Shown: in pieces, positions 1 through 9,600 of the stretch
Numbering within the stretch: the stretch's first letter is position 1
Layout: every line of letters starts with the position of its first letter
NCBI RefSeq assembly: GCF_001866645.1
Contig: NZ_MLYP01000024.1
Span: forward strand, 1 to 64,000
Source: Streptomyces colonosanans
GTDB lineage: Bacteria > Actinomycetota > Actinomycetes > Streptomycetales > Streptomycetaceae
Length of the DNA stretch: 64,000 nt
Direction: 5' to 3'
Translations under genes and position numbers: made by a program
The notes under the pieces: model-generated
Database searches by the model: none
Told to the model about the DNA's origin: nothing
What the model saw: only the letters and a program-made list of their open reading frames with translations

Positions 1-378
1 CCTCCACGAACTAACGCGGAGCAGCACTAGATCACGCGGTTGCGACCCGCGCCCCGCCAGGGCCGCTTCAGCCTGATGTTCCTCTCAGAGCTGCTGCCGT
101 TGCTCGGTGCAGGAGCCCTTCGACTGCCGCGAACTCGCCGCCCCGCATCGAGCGAGGCGGCGGAGATCGGACCGGATTTCGATCCGTACGCGTGCGTCAA
201 GACGTATTGCAGGTCTAGGCGGTGTGCTGGTGCGCAGCGCGCGGGCCACTCACCATGCACGGACCGTGTGCGGGGAGATGGTCGTTGAGGTGTGCACGTC
301 GTATAGGGGGTGTCAGCCGGCCTGCAGAGGAGGTCGGTTACGAGTGTTGTGCCGGTTGCACCACCGGGGCCGTGGAGT
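1..378. other. left-edge stretch without a recognisable gene
   Basis: The open frames here are short, overlap on both strands and resemble no family I know. The thioesterase gene ends at 379 reading leftward, so this is its downstream region. I see no clear terminator. Whether the biosynthetic locus continues to the left cannot be told from this window. Confidence 0.5.
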
Positions 379-1116
379 TCAACAGGAGTCGGTTCGCGGG
401 GCGGAGAGGGTCTTCTCCAGCAGGGCGTACGGAGGGTTGTCGATGAGGTAGAAGTGGTTCCCGGAGAAGCCGGCCTCCTGGACGGGGGTCGTGCTCAGCG
501 CGCTCCAGGGGCGGAGGTCCGTGTCGTCGTCCTGGTCGCCGACAATGGTGGTGACCGGACAGCTGAGCAGCGGCTCGGGCGCCATGGTGTAGCTGTGGAA
601 CATTCGGCCGTCGGCGATCAGATACGGCATGACCACCTCCTGGAAGATCGGGTCGGCCGCCATCTCCGCGTCGGTGCCGCCCATCTTGACCAAGTCCGCG
701 AGCAGTTGGTCGGGGTCTTCCTCGGGTCCGGTGAGGGCGGGCAGCGGGGCGTCACGGGAGCCGGAGGCGAAGAGGTGCTCGATGCGGATGCCTCGGTGCT
801 GCAGAGCCCGCGCCGTCTCCAGGGCCACGGGAGCGCCCAAGCTGTGCCCGAAGAAGGCCAGCGGGAGATCCGCCAGCGGTTCCAGCGCGTCGGCGATATC
901 GGTGGCGAGCCGGACGAGGTCGGTCGGGGGTTCCTCGTCCAAGCGGTCGGCGCGCCCCGGGTACTGGACGGCGTGCACCTCCAGCGTGGTCAGCGACTGG
1001 CCCCAGGCGCGGTAGAACGAAGCCGACCCGCCGGCGTGCGGGAAGCACACCAGACGGATACGCGCGTCGGGCCGGGCGGTGTCGCACACGAGCCAGCGCG
1101 AGGTGTACGTGGTCAC
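379..1116 (-). CDS. type II thioesterase of the NRPS-PKS locus
   Basis: A 245-residue alpha/beta hydrolase of the external (type II) thioesterase family, which removes aberrant acyl groups from carrier domains or, in clusters without an integrated TE, may release the product. Family marks are FPHAGGSASFY (25-35), the nucleophile elbow GHSLG with Ser92, Asp194 in VGDQDD and His221 in SGNHFYL. Length is typical. The ATG at 1116 overlaps the stop of the upstream A-PCP gene by four bases, so the two are translationally coupled. No integrated TE domain is visible in the three megaenzymes here, so this protein is the only release candidate in the window. Catalytic triad seen; editing versus release role inferred. 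Confidence 0.93.
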   Translation of the reverse strand: MTTYTSRWLVCDTARPDARIRLVCFPHAGGSASFYRAWGQSLTTLEVHAVQYPGRADRLDEEPPTDLVRLATDIADALEPLADLPLAFFGHSLGAPVALETARALQHRGIRIEHLFASGSRDAPLPALTGPEEDPDQLLADLVKMGGTDAEMAADPIFQEVVMPYLIADGRMFHSYTMAPEPLLSCPVTTIVGDQDDDTDLRPWSALSTTPVQEAGFSGNHFYLIDNPPYALLEKTLSAPRTDSC

Positions 1117-3074
1117 TGTCCGGCTCCCCTGCGTGCGCGCTGCTGGCGAAGTCTGGCCGTACGGGCCCTGCGGCCGGCTTCGGCGGAGCCGGCCGCTCCC
1201 GTGTTCTCCCCCTGCTCACGACTGGTGCGGATGAACGTGGCCTGTGCCGACACGGTGGATTCCTGGAACAGGGAGACGATCGTCGGCCGCAGCCCGCAGT
1301 GCCGCTCCAGCGCATCCTGCAACTTGAACACGGCCAGCGAATGGCCCCCGAGATCGAAGAAGTTGACGTCCAATGGCACCTTGGTCACACCAAGGACCTC
1401 CGACCAGGCGGCCGCCACCTGGGCGGTGAGCGCGTCGCCGGTGACGGACGGGGCCGCGACCGCGGGCCGGGAGGCGGGCGGCTCCGCGGCGAGCGTCCGC
1501 AGCAGCGCGCGGTCGAGTTTTCCGTTGAGGTTGCGCGGCAGCTCCGGTAGCACCCGCAGTTCGCCCGGCACCATCACCGGGGGCAGCTTCTCCGCGAGGG
1601 CGCGGCGCAGTGAGACCGGGTCCGCATCCTTCGCCGAGGCGACGAAGCCGATCAGGCCGGTTCCCTGTGCGTCGGGCAGAACGACCGCTTCCTGGACGCC
1701 GGCCAGCAGGCGCAGCGTCTCCTCGACCGCACCGGGCTCGACGCGGTGGCCGCGGACCTTGATCTGGTCGTCCTTCCGGCCGATGAAGTCCAGCCGGTGC
1801 TCGGCGTTCCAGCGCACGATGTCACCGGTCCGGTACATGCGTGCGCCGGGTTCGGGGGCGAAGGGGTCGTCGAGGAAGGCCGCCGCCGTGGCCTCGGGGC
1901 GGCCGAAGTAGCCGTGTGTCACCCCGGCCCCGCCGATGAACAACTCGCCTTCCACACCCAGTGGTGCGGCCTTGAGGTCGCCGTCGAGTACGTAGAGCCG
2001 GGCACCTGGGACCGGGCCGCCGATGCTGACCGGTCCGATCTCGGTGAGGCGGTGGAAACTGGCCCACACGGTCGCCTCGGTCGGGCCGTACTCGTTGACC
2101 AGATCCACCCCGGGAGAGTGCACCGCGAAGTGCCGGTCGGCCAGGGGCTGCGGCAGGGCTTCGCCCGCCACGATCACCTGCCGCAGCGAGGCCAGTGGCG
2201 CCGTCCCGGCGCGTTCGGCGGCATCGAGCAGCAGCCCGTACAGCGTGGGCACGCACAGGATGCGGTCCACGCGATGGCGGCTGACGAGGGAGACCAGCTG
2301 TTCGGCGTCGCGCAGTTCGTCCGCGGACGCCACGACCAGGCAGCCGCCCGCGAGGAGCGTCCCCCATATACCGGCGACCGATGAGTCGAAGGCCAGCGGG
2401 GACAGCAGCAGGAACGTCGGGGTGCCCGGGTAGACCATGAGGCGGGCCTGCGTCGACGCGGCGAGATTGCGGTGCCCGACGATGACGCCCTTGGGCTCGC
2501 CCGTACTGCCCGAGGTGTAGATGAAGTACGTCGGATCTTCCGGGCCGGCCGCGGCGGCGAAGGAGTCGGAGGATGCGGCGTCCGGGGCGTTCGCGACCGT
2601 TACGACGGGTATCGGGGATTCGGCCGCTCGAGGCTGGGTGTGCGCCGTTGCCACAACGGTCTTCACCTGCGCGTCCTGGAGGATCGTCGCGAACCGGGCA
2701 GTCGGCTGGGTGAGATCGATGGGCACATAGGCGGCGCCCGCGCCGAGGATGCCGAGCACGGACGCGATCATTGCGGCGGAGGGCTCGGCCAGGAGGGCGA
2801 CCCGGTCTCCGGCACCGACCCCGGCTGCGGCGAGGCGGTGGGACAACTGCCTGGCCCAGGAGACCAACTCGCCGTAGGTGACGGCGACGTTGCCGCATCG
2901 CACGGCGATCGCCGTGGGGCGGTCGGTGGCCAGCTGGGCCACCGCTTCGTGAACGGGAACGAAGGGGGCTTCCGGTAACGCTTCGCCGATGATCGAGGCG
3001 GTCGCCTCCGGTGTTGCTCCGGCGCTGTCCTTCGGTCTGGACAGAGTGGAATTCACGCGTTGTGAGGCCGACAT
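1113..3074 (-). CDS. NRPS adenylation-PCP didomain protein
   Basis: A 653-residue A-PCP protein with no condensation domain, expected to activate one amino acid and load it on its own carrier. Motifs in order: A3 YIYTSGSTGEPKGV-like loop, A4 FDSSVAGIWG, A5 NEYGPTEAT, A7 YRTGDIV, A8 GRKDDQIKVRGHRVEPG, A10 NLNGKLDR, then the carrier motif LGGHSL with phosphopantetheine Ser579. Aligning by eye to GrsA gives pocket residues D-S-A-L-I-A-E-V-W-K, a code I cannot assign to a substrate. The last 35 residues are an arginine-rich tail outside the carrier fold. Codon 33 is TTA (2976-2978), rare in Streptomyces. It sits between the KS-AT-carrier gene (72-base gap) and the thioesterase (ATGA overlap) in one leftward operon. 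Confidence 0.93.
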   Translation of the reverse strand: MSASQRVNSTLSRPKDSAGATPEATASIIGEALPEAPFVPVHEAVAQLATDRPTAIAVRCGNVAVTYGELVSWARQLSHRLAAAGVGAGDRVALLAEPSAAMIASVLGILGAGAAYVPIDLTQPTARFATILQDAQVKTVVATAHTQPRAAESPIPVVTVANAPDAASSDSFAAAAGPEDPTYFIYTSGSTGEPKGVIVGHRNLAASTQARLMVYPGTPTFLLLSPLAFDSSVAGIWGTLLAGGCLVVASADELRDAEQLVSLVSRHRVDRILCVPTLYGLLLDAAERAGTAPLASLRQVIVAGEALPQPLADRHFAVHSPGVDLVNEYGPTEATVWASFHRLTEIGPVSIGGPVPGARLYVLDGDLKAAPLGVEGELFIGGAGVTHGYFGRPEATAAAFLDDPFAPEPGARMYRTGDIVRWNAEHRLDFIGRKDDQIKVRGHRVEPGAVEETLRLLAGVQEAVVLPDAQGTGLIGFVASAKDADPVSLRRALAEKLPPVMVPGELRVLPELPRNLNGKLDRALLRTLAAEPPASRPAVAAPSVTGDALTAQVAAAWSEVLGVTKVPLDVNFFDLGGHSLAVFKLQDALERHCGLRPTIVSLFQESTVSAQATFIRTSREQGENTGAAGSAEAGRRARTARLRQQRARRGAGQ

Positions 3075-3146
3075 GAAGAGAAACTCCTCAAAGTTGTTCA
3101 GTGGGATCCCGGACCGGCGTGAGAAGGGAATGTGGAGTGGGGGACC

Positions 3147-6131
3147 TCATGAGGTGTCGGCGGGTGCCGCATCCGCTTCGCCACGGATCCGGCGGACCAC
3201 TGCGACATGCCCACTCAGCGTTCGCTGGGCCAGCATCTCGCGTACCGGGACGCGGATCCCGAACTCGCTGTTCACTCTGCGGATGAGCCGGGTGATCAGC
3301 AGGGAGTCGCCGCCCTGGGCGAAGAAGTCGGCGTCCGCCGGGATGTCGTCACGGCCGAGCAGTTCCGCCCAGATCCGGATCACTCCCTCCGCCGGGTCGA
3401 CCGGGGCCGGGTCCCTGGGTTCCGGCTGCTCGGGCAGCGGCGTGGGAGCCGGGGGGCGCTTCGGGCCCGGCGCGGGCCGGGCGAGCGCCTCAGGGGCCGT
3501 CAGTGCCTCCGGGGCCACTGAGGAAGGTCCCGCGAAGGGGTAGCCGGGCAGCCTGGTCCTGCGGTCGTCGCCGGTAAGGTCGGCCGGTGTGACCGGCTGA
3601 CCCAGGGTCCACAGGGCGCCGACGCCACTGAGCGCTGTGGACTGCGACGCGTCCTTGATCTGGTCCAAGGCGACCGTGGGGATTCCGGCCGCCTCCGCCA
3701 TCGGTGAGAGGGGACGCCCAGGACCGATCTCCACGGCCGAGGCGCCCGGCAGGTGCGAGGCCAGCGCGTCGAGCGCGGCGCCGAACAGCACGGACTGCCG
3801 GACCTGCGTCACAAACATGTGGCGGGGGAGTTCGGTGCCGGCTGTGACGACCCGGCCGGAGACGTTGAGCGCGATCGGCAGGGTCGCTGGCCGGAGTTCG
3901 ATCCGGGCCATCGCCTCGGCGAGCGCGGGCAGCGCGGGCTCGATCAGTCGGGAGTGGCCCGCGTGGCTGTAGCGCAGGCGTCGTACGAAGAACGTGTTGC
4001 CGAGGCGCCTTTGATACTCGTCGACCTCGTCGGCCGGCCCGCCCAGCACGCAGGAGTCCGGGCCGTTGATCGCGGCCACGTCGAGCTTGAGACCCCACTC
4101 CTCGGCGAGTGCCACAGCCGACTTCACGTCCGTGCCGATGGCCAGCATCGCGCCCTCCGGGCAGTCCTGCATGGACCGGCCGCGCGCCGTGATGAACATG
4201 GCTGCGTCCTCCAGGCCGAAGACTCCGGCGACAGTGGCCGCGGTGATCTCGCCGGAGCTGTGCCCGCAGACTGCGGCCGGCTGGACCCCCAGGTCCTGGA
4301 GGGCTGTTGCCGCCGCGTAGCCGACTGCGAAGAGGGCCGGCTGGGCCAGCGCGGGCCGGTTCAGCTCGGCGGCAGGGAAGTGCGGGTCGTACAGCGCCTG
4401 CCGCAGCCGCTCCGCCTGCAGGGCGGCGAAGGCCGCGAGGCACCGGTCGAGCGCCCGGCGGAACCCGGGAAGAGCGGTGAACGGCTCGGCCATGCCGGGG
4501 CGCTGGGCACCCCCGCCCGGGAAGAGGAAGACCACCGGGGCGGGGCCCGTCCCGGGCGTGGTGCCCCGGGACACCCAGGACCGGGCGGCGAGACCCTCGG
4601 CGACCTCGGCACTCGTCCGGCCGGTGATCGCGAGGCGTTCGCTCAGGGCCAGGCGGCCGTTGGCCAGGGTGGCGCAGACCTCGCCGAGATCCGGGTCGTG
4701 CGACTGGAGATGGGCCGCCAGATCGTCGGCCATGCGGTCGAGCGCCTCGGGATCCGCCGCGGACAGCAGGACCAGGCGCTCGCGCGAAGCCTGTGCCTCC
4801 AAAGCGGCCCGTTCCCGCGGCGGCGCCTGCTCGATCAGGACGTGCGCGTTGGTGCCGCCGATGCCGAAGGCGCTCACGCCGGCGCGCCGCGGAAGCTCAC
4901 CGGTCCACGGGACGACCTCGGTAGGTATGTACAGCGGGCAGTTCTCGGTCTCGAGCAGCGGATTGCGCTCGGTGAATCCCGCGACGGGCGGGATCATGCC
5001 GTTGCGCACCACGAGCAGTGCCCTGATCAGTGCGGCGACCCCCGCGGCGGCGTCGAGATGGCCGACGCTGGCCTTCAGGGCACCCACGGCCACGCTGCCC
5101 GGCCGGGCTCCGGCCCTGCGCAGCGCGGTGGCGGCCGCGGCCCACTCGATCGGATCGCCGATGCGGGTGCCGGTGCCGTGGGCCTCCAGATAACCGATGG
5201 ACCCGCCGTCGGCCTCGGCCGCGTTCAGGGCAGCGCCGATGACGCGTTCCTGCCCTGCGGCGGAAGGCGCGTAGTAACCGGCTTTCGCATTCCCGTCGTT
5301 GTTGATCGCGGAGCCCAGGATGACACCGTACGGCTCGGGGTCGTCCTCGGTGATGTCCGACAGCCGGCGCAGCACTACGGCACCCGCACCGGACCCGGGG
5401 ATCACCCCGTCCGCCTCCCGGTCGAACGTCCGGCACACACCCGCGGCGGACAGCACTCCGCCCGGCGTGTGCAGATAACCCGCCTGGGGGTAGTCGAACC
5501 CGGCTCCCACCACCAGGGCCTGGTCGCAGTCGCCGCTGAGCAGGGACTGCACTGCCAGATGGACGGCCACCAGCGAGGAGGAGCACGCCGTCTGGACTGC
5601 GAAGGCAGGCCCCTTCAACCCGAGTTTGTACGCGATACGGCTCGCCATGAAGTCCGGCTCGCTGCCGTGGATCAGATCGTCCAGCAGGCCCGGATCGGAG
5701 TTTGTGCCGCGGACCATCGCGCGCATGTAGCCGCTGCCCGTCATGGACGCGTAGACACTGGTCACCGCCGTGTCGTCGTGGGGCGCGACCCCCGCGTCCG
5801 CAAGCGCGTTCCAGGCCACCTCCAGCATCCAGCGGTGCTGCGGGTCCATCAGCTCGGCCTCGCGCTTGCGGATCTGGAAGAAGTCGTGGTCGAAGCGGTC
5901 CCAGTCGTCGAGACAGCAGCGTACGGGTACGTAGTCCGGGTCGGCGGCCAACGTGGCGGGAACTCCAGCAGCAAGTAGTTCCTCCTGCGTGTACCGCTTG
6001 CTGTGCACGTTCCCGTGGAGCTGGGAATCCCACCAGGAGTCGAGATCACGGGGGCCGGGGAATCGCGCTGCCATGCCAGTGACTGCGATGTCCAAGGAGC
6101 GATCCCGACTCGTCACAACGTCTCCCGTCAT
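3147..6131 (-). CDS. PKS module: ketosynthase-acyltransferase-carrier protein
   Basis: A 994-residue type I module. The KS (about 14-437) has Cys183 in TACSSSL, His318 in EAHGTGT and His358 in KASVGHLD. The start of the KS, with RYTQEELLAAG, is the style seen in PKS modules that accept NRPS-derived chains (family knowledge). The AT (about 533-820) has GHSSGE with Ser625; its specificity motif reads HAGH (723-726) instead of HAFH (malonyl) or YASH (methylmalonyl), so malonyl is a cautious guess. The C-terminal carrier has GGDSLL with Ser at about 943. There is no KR, DH or ER, so the extension should leave a beta-keto group. A GTG at 6116 with GGGAG ahead of it is an alternative start with a better ribosome binding site than the ATG at 6131. 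Confidence 0.93.
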   Translation of the reverse strand: MTGDVVTSRDRSLDIAVTGMAARFPGPRDLDSWWDSQLHGNVHSKRYTQEELLAAGVPATLAADPDYVPVRCCLDDWDRFDHDFFQIRKREAELMDPQHRWMLEVAWNALADAGVAPHDDTAVTSVYASMTGSGYMRAMVRGTNSDPGLLDDLIHGSEPDFMASRIAYKLGLKGPAFAVQTACSSSLVAVHLAVQSLLSGDCDQALVVGAGFDYPQAGYLHTPGGVLSAAGVCRTFDREADGVIPGSGAGAVVLRRLSDITEDDPEPYGVILGSAINNDGNAKAGYYAPSAAGQERVIGAALNAAEADGGSIGYLEAHGTGTRIGDPIEWAAAATALRRAGARPGSVAVGALKASVGHLDAAAGVAALIRALLVVRNGMIPPVAGFTERNPLLETENCPLYIPTEVVPWTGELPRRAGVSAFGIGGTNAHVLIEQAPPRERAALEAQASRERLVLLSAADPEALDRMADDLAAHLQSHDPDLGEVCATLANGRLALSERLAITGRTSAEVAEGLAARSWVSRGTTPGTGPAPVVFLFPGGGAQRPGMAEPFTALPGFRRALDRCLAAFAALQAERLRQALYDPHFPAAELNRPALAQPALFAVGYAAATALQDLGVQPAAVCGHSSGEITAATVAGVFGLEDAAMFITARGRSMQDCPEGAMLAIGTDVKSAVALAEEWGLKLDVAAINGPDSCVLGGPADEVDEYQRRLGNTFFVRRLRYSHAGHSRLIEPALPALAEAMARIELRPATLPIALNVSGRVVTAGTELPRHMFVTQVRQSVLFGAALDALASHLPGASAVEIGPGRPLSPMAEAAGIPTVALDQIKDASQSTALSGVGALWTLGQPVTPADLTGDDRRTRLPGYPFAGPSSVAPEALTAPEALARPAPGPKRPPAPTPLPEQPEPRDPAPVDPAEGVIRIWAELLGRDDIPADADFFAQGGDSLLITRLIRRVNSEFGIRVPVREMLAQRTLSGHVAVVRRIRGEADAAPADTS

Positions 6132-6667
6132 TCCGTTGGAAATGGATATGTCATCCGATGCCGCGCTGGTGGCATGTGAGCGGCCATAGGTGTTTCCTCG
6201 GAGCGCCCTGTGATAATGGCACAGTTCACTGCAGAGCAGGAGATCTTTGTGTTTCTGCTAGTCCACCACGCGCTGCGGGACCTGATACACCAAGCCGTCC
6301 TGAAAGGCAGACACGACCCGGACCGGATCTCCTTCACCCCCATCCTGATCATCGTCTGCCGCCACGTCACCGGGCAGGCGGCGCTTTGCGTTCCCCCTCC
6401 CGACTCGCCCGGGCGCTCACCCAGAGGCTGCGTGAGATCCCCGAACGACCGTTGCCTCCGCGGCGACTGCGCTCCCGGCCCCCGCGTGATCAAACACAAG
6501 ATGTCCACCTGGGCCCTCAATCGAGCCGAGCACCACAGCCCACCACGACCGGACACCCCAACGATTCAGCTGGTCGGACCAACCAGAACCAGCTCCACCA
6601 GCCGGAAAACAGCCAAAATCACTGATATTGGCTCCAAACCCCTTTTGTGAAATAGGAGGCTGGCACG
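6132..6667. promoter_or_regulatory. divergent intergenic region of the NRPS-PKS locus
   Basis: This 536-base gap separates two divergent operons and must contain both promoters. Most of it is the transposase remnant. The final stretch (about 6590-6770, running into the next gene) is markedly richer in A and T than the neighbourhood. An AGGAGG at 6654-6659 lies eight bases before the ATG at 6668. I could not place -10 and -35 boxes with confidence. Confidence 0.6.
6215..6570 (+). pseudogene. remnant of an IS4-type transposase C-terminus
   Basis: Three short stretches in two frames read through as the conserved C-terminal end of actinobacterial IS4-family DDE transposases: VHHALRDLIHQAVLKGRHD then DPDRISFT and RHVTGQAA (frame of 6216, to about 6395), SRLARALTQRLREIPERPL then RRLRSRP (other frame, about 6389-6483), and PRVIKHKMSTWALNRAEHH (first frame again, about 6480-6540). 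At least two frameshifts and the missing N-terminal and catalytic part show it is dead. I see no terminal inverted repeats. It lies inside the divergent promoter region between the two NRPS-PKS operons. Family assignment is from remembered sequence and needs a search. Confidence 0.75.
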
Positions 6668-9600
6668 ATGCGGTTATGTGTGGCAGCATCACAAGCTCTT
6701 GATGTTGCACTCCATCCTTCCTTATTTTCTCGGAATCCGAAGGGAGTCGACGTGCTGCAGTCGAGTACCTTGTGGGCCACAGAAGTTACTGAGGGCGCAC
6801 CGGGAGAAGGACTGCACGACGTCTTCGCCGCGCAAGCCCACGCTCGGCCGCGGCACACAGCCCTCCTGGCCCCGGACGCACGGGTTTCGTACGGCGAATT
6901 GGACGCCCTCGCCGAGCAATTTGCCCGACAACTTGCCGCCGCCGGTATCCAGCAGGGGCATCTTGTCCCGATTCTGCTGCCGCGCTCCGTCGACCTGATC
7001 GTCACACTGCTGGCCGTTCTCAAGCTCGGCGCCGCCTACGCGTTGCTCGATGCGGACTGGCCGCCCACCCGGCTCGAGGCGGTGATCGACCAGCTCCGGC
7101 CGCCTCTCGTCGTCACCCGGCCAGGCCTGGTCGCCAACCTGTCCGCGCCGCTGTGGACACCGGACGAGGGTGGTACGGGGGAAAGCCCGGCCCGCCCCGC
7201 GGTGACGGTACGGGGCTCCGACGCATGCTCTGTGTTCTTCACTTCGGGCACCACCGGACAGCCAAAAGGGGTTGTCACTCCGCATCGGGCGACGGCACGG
7301 CTGTTCCGGGAGGGCACCTTCGCGCGATTCGACCGGGATACGGTCATCCCCCTTGCGGTGGCGCTGCCTTGGGACGCGTTCTCCCTCGAACTCTGGTCCG
7401 CCCTGTACAACGGCGGCACCTGCGTCCTGATCGATGAGCCGTTCCTGACGGCCGAGGCCCTGCGCGGGGTGACAGCGGGCCACGGAGTGAACACTGCGTG
7501 GCTGACCAGCAGCTTGTTCAACCTGATCGTCGATGAGGACCTGACGGCGCTGAGCGGCCTGTACCAAGTCATGATCGGCGGTGAACGCCTGTCCGAGCGG
7601 CACGTGAGCCGCTTCCTCGACCGGTTCCCCGATACTGCCCTGATCAATGGCTACGGTCCGACCGAGAGCACGGTGTTCGCCACCACGCACCGCATCACCC
7701 CCGCGGACTGCACCCGGGACGGCGGCATCCCGTTGGGCCGGCCGGTACCCGGCACCTCCGTCTTCGTCCTTCACGGCAACCGCCACTGCGCGACCGGCGA
7801 GCCGGGGGAGATCTGCATCGCGGGCGACGGCCTGGCCCTCGGCTACCTCGGTGAACCGGCCCTCACCGCCGAGAAGTTCACGCACATCGACATCGACGGC
7901 AAGCAGGTCCGGCTGTACCGCACCGGGGACCTGGGCATCCGGGACGAGGACGGGATCCTCGAGTACCGCGGGCGGATCGACCGGCAGGTGAAGATCCGGG
8001 GCCACCGCGTCGAACCGGCCGAGGTGGAGCGGCAGATCGAGCGCCTGGTCCCGTACGTGGCCGCCTGCCGCGTGGTCCCACGCCGCACGGAACTCGACGG
8101 CGTCCTCGAACTGGTGGCCTTCTGCGTGCCGAGCCGGTCCGGCGGTGCACCGCCGGACGTGCCGGCGGTCCTCGCCGAGCACCTGCCCGCGTACCAACGC
8201 CCCGTCGCCGTGGTCTTTGTCGACTCCTTCCCGCTGACCGGCACCGGCAAGCTGGACGACCGTGCCCTGCTGGCGTACGTGCCCGAGGCGTCCGACGAGA
8301 ACGGCCACGGCCCCGTCGACGACCCGTTGGTCCGTCTGGTCGCCGAGGAGTTCGCCGTCGTACTGGGCAGCCAAACCGTCCCACCGCACACGCCGTTCTT
8401 CGAGTTGGGAGGGTCCTCACTGCAAGCCGCCCGTGCCTGTACACGCATCGTCAAGCGGGTGGGGCGGCCTGTACCCCTGTCGGTCCTGTACGAGCAGTCG
8501 TCGGCCGAAGAACTGGGATCCTGGCTCCGGTCGGCGCCGAGCACGGATGCCGTGCCGGCGTTTACCGGCGACATCCCGCTGACCGCCATGGAGTTGGTCT
8601 TCCTCACCCGCCACCTGACGGCGCCGCAGGACCGCTCCGGATACTGCCTGATGACGTGGCACCTGGACGGCCGACTGGACCAGGGCGCCCTGGAGGCAGC
8701 CATCGCCGCCGTCCACGAGCGGCACGACGTGCTGCGTACGGCTTTCCGCGTGGATCCCACTCCCCACGCCGAGGTCACCGACATCCCCGCCCCGCCCCTG
8801 GAGCTCCTGGTCGCCCAGCCGACCATGGACGATGCGGTCGGCGCGCTGCGGCAGCTCTTCGACGAGCCCCTCGAACCTCAGGACGCCGATCTGTGGCGCA
8901 CTGCGCTGGTGCCGGTGACCGAGACGGGGGGCTGGCTGTTCGGGCTGCTGGTCCACCACATCGCCTTCGACGGCCGGTCGGAATCAGTCCTTGCCCGTGC
9001 CCTCTCCGATGCCTATGCCGGACGTGCGCCACACCCCGCCCCGCCCACCTTGGCCGAGCGGGCCCGGCTGATGACGGCGGCCACGACCGTGACGGACTCG
9101 GCGGCGCGGTTGGAGCGGATACTGGCGGAGTTCCAGGACGTCCCCTCGATCCGCTGGCCGGAACGGCCCGACCCGGGAGAGACCGGAACCGGACATCTCT
9201 CCGTGACGGTTCCCGCGGCGCTGACGGCCCGTCTCGACGCGCAGGGCGCCTCGCTCGGCGGAAGCCTTTTCGTGGTGCTCCTGTCGGCCTGGGCGGACAC
9301 CATGGCCGAGGTCTGCGGGCAGCGGGACTTCGCGGTGGGCGTGCCCGTCGCCGAGCGCACCGTCCCGGAGCTGGAGCAGGCCATCGGCTGCCTCATCAAT
9401 ATGGTGCCGGTGCGACTGCGCGGCGATGCGGTGGGCGGCGGCAGGGACGGCATCCGGGAGGTCGGCCGACTGGTCCACCAGGCCTTCGGCCGCGGCGAAG
9501 TCCCCTTCGCCGACCTCACACAGGGCCTCGGGCCGGCAACGCCCGGGCGGCCGCCGGTGTTTCAGTCCCTCTTCGCCCTGCAGGACAACACTCCACCCCG

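Noticed and set aside
310..1911. Long rightward open frame opposite the thioesterase and A-PCP genes
   Set aside because: It is the complementary strand of two genes with clear catalytic motifs; its composition is Arg/Gly/Ser-rich with no family match.
6722..8389. Leftward open frame of about 555 codons opposite the A-PCP-C gene
   Set aside because: Shadow of the NRPS; no motif and unnatural composition.
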